A DNA stretch of 7,223 nt from Candidatus Omnitrophota bacterium (GTDB taxonomy: Bacteria; Omnitrophota; Gorgyraeia; Gygaellales; Profunditerraquicolaceae). The translations under genes were made by a program, and so were the position numbers. The notes beneath the pieces were generated by a model. That model was not told the DNA's origin. It was given only the letters and a program-made list of their open reading frames with translations, and did no database searches. The stretch lies in assembly GCA_903882345.1 (NCBI GenBank), contig CAIRWO010000070.1, positions 1 to 7,223 on the forward strand, given 5' to 3'. Shown piece by piece: positions 1-6,070 of this stretch. Within the stretch, counting starts at the first letter, position 1. Every line of letters starts with the position of its first letter.

Positions 1-68
1 CACAGGGATTCGAACCCCGGACCAAGTGATTATGAGTCACCTGCTCTGACCAGCTGAGCTATGGGCCC
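1..68 (-). tRNA. tRNA-Ile2 (anticodon CAU), 3' end cut off by the window edge
   Basis: Read on the minus strand, the cloverleaf folds without strain: acceptor 5' strand GGGCCCA (62-68), D-stem GCTC/GAGC, anticodon stem GGTGA/TCACT (one G-U) around loop CTCATAA with anticodon CAT at 32-34, and T-stem CGGGG/CCCTG around TTCGAAT. The last five acceptor bases, the discriminator and any CCA lie outside. CAU could mean initiator Met, elongator Met or Ile2. The block GACTCATAATCACTTGGTC closely follows the E. coli ileX-type tRNA that reads AUA after TilS converts C34 to lysidine. It also lacks the three G-C pairs at the base of the anticodon stem typical of initiator tRNA. The identity as Ile2 is inferred from this similarity. 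It has its own candidate promoter and lies beyond the rpoD terminator, so it is probably transcribed independently. Confidence 0.9.
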
Positions 69-118
69 CGATAAGACATAGTCCAAGAATCCGTTTCTTA
101 GTTAATTATAGAATATAA

Positions 119-148
119 AGTATAACACAGCTTATAACTACTTGGCAA
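119..148 (-). promoter_or_regulatory. Candidate sigma-70 promoter of the tRNA-Ile gene
   Basis: On the minus strand there is TTGCCA (143-148), an 18-bp spacer, and TATACT (119-124) preceded by TGT, giving an extended -10 (TGnTATACT). Initiation would fall near 110-113, some 45 bases before the tRNA. The 11-mer TGTTATACTTT covering this -10 recurs exactly at the cvpA promoter. A second perfect TATAAT lies closer to the tRNA at 105-110 but has no good -35 at proper spacing. Which box is used cannot be decided from sequence. Confidence 0.5.
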
Positions 149-194
149 GAAAAAATTTAGGGATAAAACAGGGGCTAAAGAATATTAGGTAAAC

Positions 195-236
195 AAAATT
201 GGGGACCTTCTATGTTCTAGAAATGTCCCCAATTTT
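195..236 (-). terminator. Rho-independent terminator after rpoD
   Basis: A perfect 12-bp inverted repeat (195-206 with 225-236; AAAATTGGGGAC and its complement) begins about 20 bases beyond the rpoD stop. Inside it a second stem TTCTA/TAGAA (208-212 with 218-222) closes a 5-base loop, so almost the whole insert is paired. On the minus strand the stem ends in AATTTT followed by GTTT, an adequate U-rich tail. The plus strand would also read into a T-run (AATTTTTCTT), but no plus-strand gene approaches it. Confidence 0.7.
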
Positions 237-257
237 TCTTACTAGCTAACACCTAAA

Positions 258-1793
258 TTAATAGTCTCTCTGATGCGCGATGGTCATGTCCAGGAATGCG
301 CGCAGCCTTCTTGAGCGCGTAGGATGGCGCAGTTTCTTTAAGGCCTTGGCCTCAATCTGGCGCACCCTTTCGCGGGTAACCTTAAACACGTTGCCCACTT
401 CTTCCAACGTCCGCGGGCATCCGTCGCCCACGCCAAAACGCAGCACAAGGATTTTTCTCTCGCGTTCAGTAAGCGTGCTTAAGGCAGAGCCCATTTCTTC
501 TTTGAGCATCGAACGCACCGTAGCATTGGCAGGTGAAACGGCCTTCTTGTCCTGAATAAAATCGCCAAAATGCGTATCGCCTTCGTCGCCGATCGGCATC
601 TGCAGGGAAATCGGCTCTTGCGCGATTTTTAAAATCGACTTTACCTTATCCTGCGGCATGCGCATTTTATGAGCGATCTCTTCCGGTGTCGGCTCGCGGC
701 CGTTTTGCTGGATAAAGATGCGCGAATATCGGATGATCTTGTTTATCGTCTCCGTCATATGCACAGGGATCCTGATCGTACGTGCCTGGTCGGCAATGGA
801 ACGGGTGATCGCCTGCCGGATCCACCAAGTGGCATAAGTGGAAAATTTGTATCCTCTCTTATATTCGAATTTCTCAACCGCCCGCATCAGCCCGATATTA
901 CCTTCCTGTATCAGGTCAAGGAAAGAGAGGCCGCGGTTGGTATATTTTTTGGCGATGCTGACTACGAGCCTCAGGTTCGCTTCCACCAGCCGTTTTTTCG
1001 TGCGGCTGAATTTCATATGCGTGGATTTGACGAGCTTCATCTGATCCTTGACCTGAGAATAAGGCTCGCCAAGGCGCTTGAGTAACTCCAGTTTTCGGCG
1101 ACGGCTGGGTTTAGATTGACGCTTAATATAGTCCAATTCCCTTAATATACTGTTCAACCTATGCGCTGCCCCTTCAATCACGGAAGTAGTAAAATTGAAC
1201 CGTAAAAGAAGCTCTAATGTTTTTGTTTGGCTGCGGGTATTCCTGATCCGGTAGTAGGTGCTTTTGACCCTCCTTAAGACATTGTTCTTAATTACCTTGA
1301 TATCTTCCTTAAGGACCTCATCAAAATTCACCCTTTCTTCAAGGATATCGTTTGCCGCCCTCATTATCTCGTTTTGGACGAATTTTGTCGCCAGCGCCGC
1401 GCGCTTGAATTTGTCGTCGGTATCCTCGATTTTTTTCGCCAGTTCAATTTCATTTTCCCGTGAAAGCAGCGAGATTGAACCCATCTGCTTAAGATACATC
1501 TTCACCGGATCGTCCAGCGGCATAAAGCGTTCCGCAGCGGCGACACTCTCACTCATCGCCTCTTCTTTCAATGCCAATGCCTGCGCCTGCTTTTCCTGTG
1601 ACTTTTCTTCGGCATTCTCCACTACCTCGATATCCTCGTTTCCCAAAAGCTCGAATATCTTATCGATATCTTCAGAGGAGGATATATCGTCCGACAGTAA
1701 ATCGTTTACCTCGTCGTAAGTAAGGTAGCCTTTCTGCCTGCCGAGGGCAATGATCTTTTCGACATTCTTTTTGTTGAGTTCCTTCTTCTTCAT
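258..1793 (-). CDS. rpoD: RNA polymerase primary sigma factor RpoD (sigma-70)
   Basis: This is the housekeeping sigma factor that directs RNA polymerase to -35/-10 promoters. The 511-aa product has all primary-sigma parts in order: an acidic region 1.1-like N-terminus (about 1-60), a Gln/Ala/Glu-rich linker (61-90), region 1.2 ([12 protein letters not shown], 94-105), a charged helical non-conserved region (about 126-260), region 2 with the core-binding stretch [19 protein letters not shown] (291-309) and the melting and -10 segment [17 protein letters not shown] (315-331), region 3 with the 3.2 finger [12 protein letters not shown] (393-404), and region 4 with 4.1 [13 protein letters not shown] (442-454) and the -35-binding helix-turn-helix [20 protein letters not shown] (462-481). 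The non-conserved region is far shorter than in E. coli, hence 511 versus 613 aa. The ATG follows AAAGGGG (1802-1808) with 8 bases of spacing. That site lies within the last codons of dnaG, whose stop is 5 bp upstream, so the two genes are probably translationally coupled. The intergenic hairpin downstream ends the unit. Confidence 0.98.
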   Translation of the reverse strand: MKKKELNKKNVEKIIALGRQKGYLTYDEVNDLLSDDISSSEDIDKIFELLGNEDIEVVENAEEKSQEKQAQALALKEEAMSESVAAAERFMPLDDPVKMYLKQMGSISLLSRENEIELAKKIEDTDDKFKRAALATKFVQNEIMRAANDILEERVNFDEVLKEDIKVIKNNVLRRVKSTYYRIRNTRSQTKTLELLLRFNFTTSVIEGAAHRLNSILRELDYIKRQSKPSRRRKLELLKRLGEPYSQVKDQMKLVKSTHMKFSRTKKRLVEANLRLVVSIAKKYTNRGLSFLDLIQEGNIGLMRAVEKFEYKRGYKFSTYATWWIRQAITRSIADQARTIRIPVHMTETINKIIRYSRIFIQQNGREPTPEEIAHKMRMPQDKVKSILKIAQEPISLQMPIGDEGDTHFGDFIQDKKAVSPANATVRSMLKEEMGSALSTLTERERKILVLRFGVGDGCPRTLEEVGNVFKVTRERVRQIEAKALKKLRHPTRSRRLRAFLDMTIAHQRDY

Positions 1794-1798
1794 CGCGT

Positions 1799-3562
1799 TT
1801 ACCCCTTTTTTATTAAAAGATGGAATTCCTGCATGAGCATATCTAACCGCGCATCATCGCCTGAACGCTGCGCATCCCTGATCTGGTCATGCAGGTGCTG
1901 CTTCTTTGACTTTATTCTTTCGCTCTTCAGCCGCTGGATACAGTCACCGACAACTTTCTCTCTCTGTTCTTCGGTAATCTCCGGCATAAAAACCGATTCG
2001 CAGACGACCTGTAAAATATCGTCATCCCCGAAATGATTAATCAGCACACCCTTGTTTATATCCTTACCCTGACCGGATAGTTCGTACATCGTAGAAACGA
2101 TTTTCGCGGTCAGTTTATCCTGAAAATCTTGCGGCTCAAGATGCTGCCTTACATGCTTGATCAGCTCGACTTCCTCCAACATCAGCTTGATCAACAATTT
2201 TTCCGTCGGGCTGACGTTTATCGGCTTCTTCGTCTGGGCATAATGGCCTTGCACCGGAAAAGCCGGCTTTGTATCTTTTAGCTTACCGATTTCCTGCAAC
2301 AGGGCGTCTTCGTTAATGCTTAACTCGTCGGCAAGCTTCTTTAAATATTCTGACTTTAACACTGCGTGGGAAAATTTACTGATTGTCGGCAGCATCTCCG
2401 AAGATATCTTTGCCTTGCCTTCGATTTCTTTAGCGTTGTATTGCGATTTTAAAACTTTTAGCTTATAGTCAAAAAGGTTTTCCGCGTTTTTAACCTTGTC
2501 TTTAAAAACCACGATCCCGTGCTTACGGACAAATGAATCCGGATCAAAACCTTCGGGCAACGGCGCTACCCTGACGCTGAATCCCTCTTCAATAAGCATA
2601 TCCAGCGCGCGTAAAGTCGCCATCTGGCCGGCAGAGTCGCCGTCATAGACCATGACGATATTATGGGTATAGCGCTTTAAGAGCCGGATCTGCTCCTCGG
2701 TAAGCGCAGTGCCTGAGGAAGCGACAATATTACAGAGGCCTTCTTGATAGGGAATGATAAAATCCAGATACCCTTCAACGACCACCGCAAAATCTTCCTG
2801 CCGGATCGCGTCTTTGGCAAAATTCAGGCCGAAGAGGCATTTACCCTTGGTGTAAACGGGCGTTTCCGGTGAATTCACATACTTGGGCAGGGAATTGTCC
2901 AAGACGCGGGCGCCGAAACCCGCGACTTTTGCTTTTATATCAAAAATGGGGAAAATTATCCGGTTGCGGAAACGATCATAATAACCGCCTCCCTCTTTGG
3001 CGAGGACCAACCCGGCTTTTTCCATCAGGGATAAGGCTGAGTTTTTTGCCCTGAGATAATTGATCAAACCATCCCATTTATCCAGGGAAAGCCCCAGCCG
3101 GAATAATTTTGCCGTCTCTTCTTTTATGCCGCGGCCAATAAGATACTTCCTTGCCGCGCTAGCAGCCGGTGTGTAGAGGTTATTTTCATAGAACAACGCC
3201 GCCAGTTCGTTTATTTTATAAAGCTGGCTGGAAATACTTACGCCGGTATTTGAGCTGTCGTGAACTTCCGGTAAGATCACTCCGGTTTTTCTTGCCAGCA
3301 GTTCTACGCTCTCAGGGAATTCCAGGCGTTCATGACGCATCAAAAACTTAAAGGCGTTACCCGATTCTCCGCAGCCAAAACAATGATAGATCTGCCGGTC
3401 AGGCGAAACCATAAACGAAGGCGTCTTCTCATGGTGAAAAGGACAATTCGCCTTAAAGTTCCTGCCTGCCCGCTTAAGGGGTATATAGCCGGAAATCACT
3501 TCTACGATATCCACCCGGCTCAAAATATCTTCTAATATATTTTCTGGAATAAGACCAGGCAT
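1799..3562 (-). CDS. dnaG: DNA primase DnaG
   Basis: This is the replication primase, which makes RNA primers at the fork when engaged by the replicative helicase. The 587-aa protein has the three bacterial DnaG domains. The N-terminal zinc-binding domain has C40, H43, C61 and C64 in [11 protein letters not shown]...[10 protein letters not shown]. The catalytic RNA-polymerase core has the basic motif [10 protein letters not shown] (197-206), GFGAR (215-219), [10 protein letters not shown] (226-235), and a Toprim fold with E263 (VVEGYLDF) and D307/D309 (VYDGDSAG). The C-terminal region (about 450-587) matches the helicase-interaction domain in position but is poorly conserved. The start is well set, because [20 protein letters not shown] aligns with known DnaG N-termini and puts the first zinc ligand at residue 40, as in E. 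coli. No convincing Shine-Dalgarno precedes the ATG (upstream bases GCAGATGGCTAAGC), which is odd for this window. An inverted-repeat element ends 20 bp upstream. The gene is followed by rpoD after 5 bp. Confidence 0.98.
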   Translation of the reverse strand: MPGLIPENILEDILSRVDIVEVISGYIPLKRAGRNFKANCPFHHEKTPSFMVSPDRQIYHCFGCGESGNAFKFLMRHERLEFPESVELLARKTGVILPEVHDSSNTGVSISSQLYKINELAALFYENNLYTPAASAARKYLIGRGIKEETAKLFRLGLSLDKWDGLINYLRAKNSALSLMEKAGLVLAKEGGGYYDRFRNRIIFPIFDIKAKVAGFGARVLDNSLPKYVNSPETPVYTKGKCLFGLNFAKDAIRQEDFAVVVEGYLDFIIPYQEGLCNIVASSGTALTEEQIRLLKRYTHNIVMVYDGDSAGQMATLRALDMLIEEGFSVRVAPLPEGFDPDSFVRKHGIVVFKDKVKNAENLFDYKLKVLKSQYNAKEIEGKAKISSEMLPTISKFSHAVLKSEYLKKLADELSINEDALLQEIGKLKDTKPAFPVQGHYAQTKKPINVSPTEKLLIKLMLEEVELIKHVRQHLEPQDFQDKLTAKIVSTMYELSGQGKDINKGVLINHFGDDDILQVVCESVFMPEITEEQREKVVGDCIQRLKSERIKSKKQHLHDQIRDAQRSGDDARLDMLMQEFHLLIKKG

Positions 3563-3582
3563 GCTTAGCCATCTGCGAATTA

Positions 3583-3689
3583 ACCCCGTAGCTATTTTTG
3601 TACAAGCGCGGGGTTCAAAAATACAGGTTCACTAATAAGAATAAGCGTTTAAACAGAACGTAGTATTTTTTCAAAAATAGCTACGGGGT
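3583..3689. repeat. Long inverted repeat with nested inner dyad (MITE-like element or dnaG leader structure)
   Basis: The arms at 3583-3600 and 3672-3689 are perfect 18-bp inverted repeats (core CCCCGTAGCTATTTTTG at 3584-3600). Trinucleotide TAA flanks the 17-bp core on both sides (3581-3583 and 3689-3691), as a short target-site duplication would. A second dyad is nested inside: AAAAATAC (3617-3624) with GTATTTTT (3663-3670), then GTTC (3627-3630) with GAAC (3656-3659). A competing short stem AACCCCG/CGGGGTT (3582-3588 with 3609-3615) is also possible. There is no coding capacity. It occupies most of the gap between NIF3 and dnaG. As RNA it would lie just ahead of the dnaG start. It could be a miniature inverted-repeat element, a REP-like repeat, or an mRNA structure controlling dnaG-rpoD. 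Confidence 0.75.
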
Positions 3690-3701
3690 AAGTTCGACCT
3701 T

Positions 3702-3736
3702 ATAACTTATGTCGCTCCTTGAGCTCCATAAGTTAT
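3702..3736 (-). terminator. Hairpin after the NIF3 gene, lacking a U-tract (possible weak terminator or processing site)
   Basis: A perfect 10-bp inverted repeat, ATAACTTATG (3702-3711) with CATAAGTTAT (3727-3736), starts 8 bases beyond the NIF3 stop codon. In the minus-strand RNA the 15-base insert can continue the helix as GCTC/GAGC closed by a 3-base loop, separated from the outer stem by a symmetrical GA/GA internal loop. The bases after the stem (AAGGTCGAAC) are not U-rich, so it does not look like a classical intrinsic terminator. It may instead protect the cvpA-NIF3 mRNA 3' end, mark a processing point, or be a small repeat. Confidence 0.45.
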
Positions 3737-3744
3737 GGCCTCAC

Positions 3745-4611
3745 TTAATTTCTCTCGAACCGCGTGAACCCCGAACAGCCAACAACGGAAATTTTCTCTT
3801 TTTTTTCGATCCTGTCCAAGAGAAGGTTAAGACCCAGGGTATCGGAAGAGATATGCCCGGCAACCACGACATTAAGGTTGGCGTCCCTGACCTTCCGGAA
3901 ATGTTCCTCGCTTAAATGCATTGAGACCAGGGTCCTGACGCCCGCCTTATAGAGTTTGTCAAACGCTTCCTTCGGGCCTTCGGTGCCGCCGGTCATCTCG
4001 ACAAAAATTTTGCCTACCGGCCGGTTGGGATTACCCAAAATGACCCGCGGCCCGGTTAATTGCTCCCGGGCGTATTTATATTCCGGAAGATCGATCAATA
4101 TGTCAATTATATCTCCAACCTTCCGGGGTTTCTTTTCGCGCATCAATTTTTCAATAAAAGATGCCGCGTGGTTATCCGCGGGAGTATGCGCGCACATAAA
4201 AGGTATATTTAACAGCCTTGCAGCATCAACTGAACGCATATGGTTGTTAGGCAGGAGTTTTCTTTCTACTTCGCGCTTGCGTTTAGCCAAAAGCTCTTCG
4301 GAAAGCTTGCGGCTTAAACCTGCCCTTACGAATAAATCTACCTGCAGCTGCATTACTTCGTATAACGCTGCCCAGGCCTTGCCTTCCGGGTGATGTGCCA
4401 ATACCAGGTCAAGGCCGCTTTCCCGGCGTATTATATTTGCCAGTAAAAGCTCCCCAACTTCTATATCGATCCCGACAAGGATCCGTTTTACTTCGGTATC
4501 CGGTTGGCCGTAAAGTATGGCCGTATCGGCATATGCAGCTATCTTAATCTTGCGGGGGTCTAATTCACTGCCGAATTTTACCACACTGCCGTAGAAATCA
4601 GCTAACTTCAT
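3745..4611 (-). CDS. NIF3/DUF34 family dinuclear-metal protein
   Basis: The 288-aa protein belongs by motif to the NIF3-like (DUF34) family, widely conserved metal-binding proteins of unsettled biochemical role; no substrate should be assigned. Visible landmarks are LAHHPEG with H73/H74, the segment FMCAHTPADN with H142 and D146 (family: a His...Asp pair after a helix), MHLSEEH with H232, and AGHISSDTLGLNLLLD with H253 and D257 (family: GH..S-x-x-G near the C-terminus). These are the expected metal ligands of the two-metal site. There is no signal peptide or membrane segment, so it is probably cytosolic. It starts 2 bp after the cvpA stop with only a weak GAAAGT ribosome site (4616-4621), suggesting translational coupling. 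NIF3 homologues also lie near sigA in Bacillus (yqfO), but downstream of it; here it is upstream of dnaG-rpoD. The family assignment rests on motifs seen by eye. Confidence 0.75.
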   Translation of the reverse strand: MKLADFYGSVVKFGSELDPRKIKIAAYADTAILYGQPDTEVKRILVGIDIEVGELLLANIIRRESGLDLVLAHHPEGKAWAALYEVMQLQVDLFVRAGLSRKLSEELLAKRKREVERKLLPNNHMRSVDAARLLNIPFMCAHTPADNHAASFIEKLMREKKPRKVGDIIDILIDLPEYKYAREQLTGPRVILGNPNRPVGKIFVEMTGGTEGPKEAFDKLYKAGVRTLVSMHLSEEHFRKVRDANLNVVVAGHISSDTLGLNLLLDRIEKKEKISVVGCSGFTRFERN

Positions 4612-4613
4612 TA

Positions 4614-5198
4614 TTACTTTCTAAAATAATCCCCTTGGACTTCCGTAACAACATTATTAAACTTCTCACCTGCCGCGAATTTATTCATAAAACCATTCCA
4701 GAGCTTCTCGTAAGTGGAAACGCTGACGTTAAATACCCGCTGGCCGATGTAGGAATCCTTGGCGCTGTCGCTTATATAGCCGATACTGCAAATAAACATG
4801 AGAAAAACCAATAAACTCGCGGCAATAACCGCCCTGCCTAAGCCGATGAGGAACCCGCCCCATTTACTTAATGCCGGTACGGCCTCCATCTTTATAAAAT
4901 GACAGACAATATTACGCAAAAACACAAAAAAGAGGTAAACGACAACCACCAAGCCGACGCAGGTCAAGAAATCCATAAATTCCACAGGAAAACTCTGTTC
5001 TTCAGGCACGTGCCTGATAATACGGTCGGAGATAATTGTAAAATAATGGAAAGCTGCGTAAATGGAAAAAACGGTTCCCAGGAATTTAAATAATTCCACA
5101 ACGAAACCGTTTTTTACAGAGACGTAACTTATTCTCAATAAAAGAAATACGATAACAACATCCACCCAGTTAAATTGCTTTAAAATCTCCAAAACCAT
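4614..5198 (-). CDS. CvpA-family inner-membrane protein
   Basis: The 194-aa protein has about four hydrophobic segments (roughly 11-25, 33-53, 74-96 and 113-140) followed by a hydrophilic C-terminal tail. Its N-terminus resembles CvpA-family proteins: a short amphipathic start with NWVDVVIVFLLL, then a small loop with KNGFVVELFKFLG, and later GGFLIGLGRAVI. E. coli CvpA is known from colicin V production and has been linked to envelope stress tolerance, but the molecular activity is unknown, so no function is claimed. The ATG has a good GGAGAAGG ribosome site (5203-5210). A near-consensus promoter begins less than 40 bp upstream, making this the first gene of the cvpA-NIF3-dnaG-rpoD series. 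The membrane topology is inferred from hydrophobicity only. Confidence 0.75.
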   Translation of the reverse strand: MVLEILKQFNWVDVVIVFLLLRISYVSVKNGFVVELFKFLGTVFSIYAAFHYFTIISDRIIRHVPEEQSFPVEFMDFLTCVGLVVVVYLFFVFLRNIVCHFIKMEAVPALSKWGGFLIGLGRAVIAASLLVFLMFICSIGYISDSAKDSYIGQRVFNVSVSTYEKLWNGFMNKFAAGEKFNNVVTEVQGDYFRK

Positions 5199-5235
5199 AT
5201 ACCTTCTCCGGCTTATCCTGCTTTAAATTCGTAAA

Positions 5236-5264
5236 AGTATAACATATTATAGGAAGATTGTCAA
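5236..5264 (-). promoter_or_regulatory. Sigma-70 promoter of the cvpA-NIF3-dnaG-rpoD unit
   Basis: On the minus strand there is a perfect -35 TTGACA (5259-5264), a 17-bp spacer, and -10 TATACT (5236-5241) preceded by TGT, i.e. an extended -10. Transcription would begin near 5227-5230, leaving a leader of about 30 bases that carries the cvpA ribosome site. The spacer itself contains TATAAT, but it is too close to the -35 to pair with it. This is the only strong promoter I see upstream of dnaG and rpoD within the window. Confidence 0.8.
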
Positions 5265-5265
5265 G

Positions 5266-5277
5266 GAAAGCGCTTTC
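5266..5277. promoter_or_regulatory. Perfect 12-bp palindrome next to the -35 box (candidate operator)
   Basis: GAAAGCGCTTTC reads the same on both strands and is separated from the -35 TTGACA by one base. It lies 10 bp beyond the end of the MBL gene. It has no loop and no following U-tract, so it is a poor terminator for that gene. Its position fits a dimeric regulator acting on the cvpA promoter. No regulator gene is visible here, so the role is inference only. Confidence 0.35.
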
Positions 5278-5287
5278 TTCTTTTCTT

Positions 5288-6070
5288 TTAGAAATTAACG
5301 CTCATGCCGTCATAAGCAGCTATAACCTCTATCCCCAGCCTCCGGGTTAATTCTTCGGCCTGAATATGGGGTTTTGCTTCCAGCATCGTCATCCCAAAAT
5401 GCGTAAGGATGGCCTTTTTAGGGCTTACCGCTTTGATTATTTCTTCGGCTTCCGGAAGCGAAAGGTGGGCGATTTCCGGCCACGGTTTAAAGAAAACCAC
5501 ACTGATGATCAATATATCGGCCCGATAAAAGTCAGAAAGGCCGCTGAAATATTTTGTATCCGTAAGAAGGGAAACGGCGGTCTTTCCGATTTTGAATTTC
5601 AGGCCGTAGGTCATGCAGGGATGTATATGCTCCATTGAGGTATGGAAAGCAAAATCTTTTATCCTGTAATCGCTGTCTGCCTTTAATATTTCAATCTTTT
5701 CCGGGAATTTCCTCAGGTATTTTAGGATTACCGGGTCGCCCATCAAGGCGTCTTGGGGGCAAAAGACAACGCCCCTTTTCTTGAAACCGCCTTCGGTCAT
5801 TGCTTCGATGATTACGTTAATATCGCCGGAATGATCAAGATGCCGATGGGTAAGGATAATCCCATCCAGCGTCGAGGGGTCTAATTTCGGCCGGCTACCC
5901 GCGCAGCGGACAAGGCTGCCCGGCCCCGGATCAACCAATACATTGCTGCCTGCCGAAGATATCCAGATGCCGCCGGAAGCGCGCAGCTGTTTGATCATCA
6001 CAAACCGCGCTCCGGCAGTGCCGAGGAATTTAATAAAATCTGCAGATTTGGCTTTTTTTATTCCAACCAT
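5288..6070 (-). CDS. Metallo-beta-lactamase-fold hydrolase (RNase Z-like subgroup without a clear exosite arm)
   Basis: The 260-aa protein has the MBL-fold metal motif THRHLDH (H75, H77, D79, H80), a further candidate ligand in MEHIHP (H148 or H150), D171 in LLTDTKYF, and H224 in ILTHFG, enough for a two-zinc hydrolase site. The stretch HLSLPEAEEIIKAVSPKKAI before THFG is strongly like the C-terminal part of RNase Z and related phosphodiesterases (HLT..EA), so a phosphodiester substrate is plausible. I do not see the long Gly/Pro-rich exosite insertion used by RNase Z to bind tRNA, and the protein is shorter than typical RNase Z, so tRNA 3' processing should not be assumed. The ATG overlaps the end of the NYN gene by 13 bp and has GAGGAA (6082-6087) 11 bases upstream. 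It is cytosolic by sequence: no signal peptide is seen. No terminator separates it from the cvpA promoter. Confidence 0.85.
   Translation of the reverse strand: MVGIKKAKSADFIKFLGTAGARFVMIKQLRASGGIWISSAGSNVLVDPGPGSLVRCAGSRPKLDPSTLDGIILTHRHLDHSGDINVIIEAMTEGGFKKRGVVFCPQDALMGDPVILKYLRKFPEKIEILKADSDYRIKDFAFHTSMEHIHPCMTYGLKFKIGKTAVSLLTDTKYFSGLSDFYRADILIISVVFFKPWPEIAHLSLPEAEEIIKAVSPKKAILTHFGMTMLEAKPHIQAEELTRRLGIEVIAAYDGMSVNF

Noticed and set aside
1..68. Initiator or elongator tRNA-Met for the CAU tRNA
   Set aside because: The anticodon arm lacks the initiator G-C run, and the anticodon stem and variable region follow the Ile2 (lysidine) tRNA pattern.
669..1085. Plus-strand open frame antisense to rpoD (also 280-555, 838-1044 and 1258-1719)
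   Set aside because: They lie wholly opposite conserved RpoD coding sequence, have low-complexity or unrecognisable products and no ribosome site. They are shadow frames.
3570..3572. ATG 10 bases upstream of the dnaG start
   Set aside because: It is out of frame with dnaG, and DnaG homology fixes the start at 3562 with the first zinc ligand at residue 40.
3646..3674. Possible promoter for dnaG (TTGAAA, 17 bp, TAAACG on the minus strand)
   Set aside because: The -10 matches only about half the consensus and falls in the loop of the inverted repeat; too weak to list, though an internal promoter cannot be excluded.
3956..4393. Plus-strand open frame of about 145 codons antisense to the NIF3 gene
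   Set aside because: The minus-strand protein has the NIF3 metal motifs throughout; the plus-strand product has no recognisable domain and is a shadow.
5288..6070. Calling the MBL protein RNase Z (rnz)
   Set aside because: Shared active-site motifs are not enough, because the exosite arm is not visible and the length is short.
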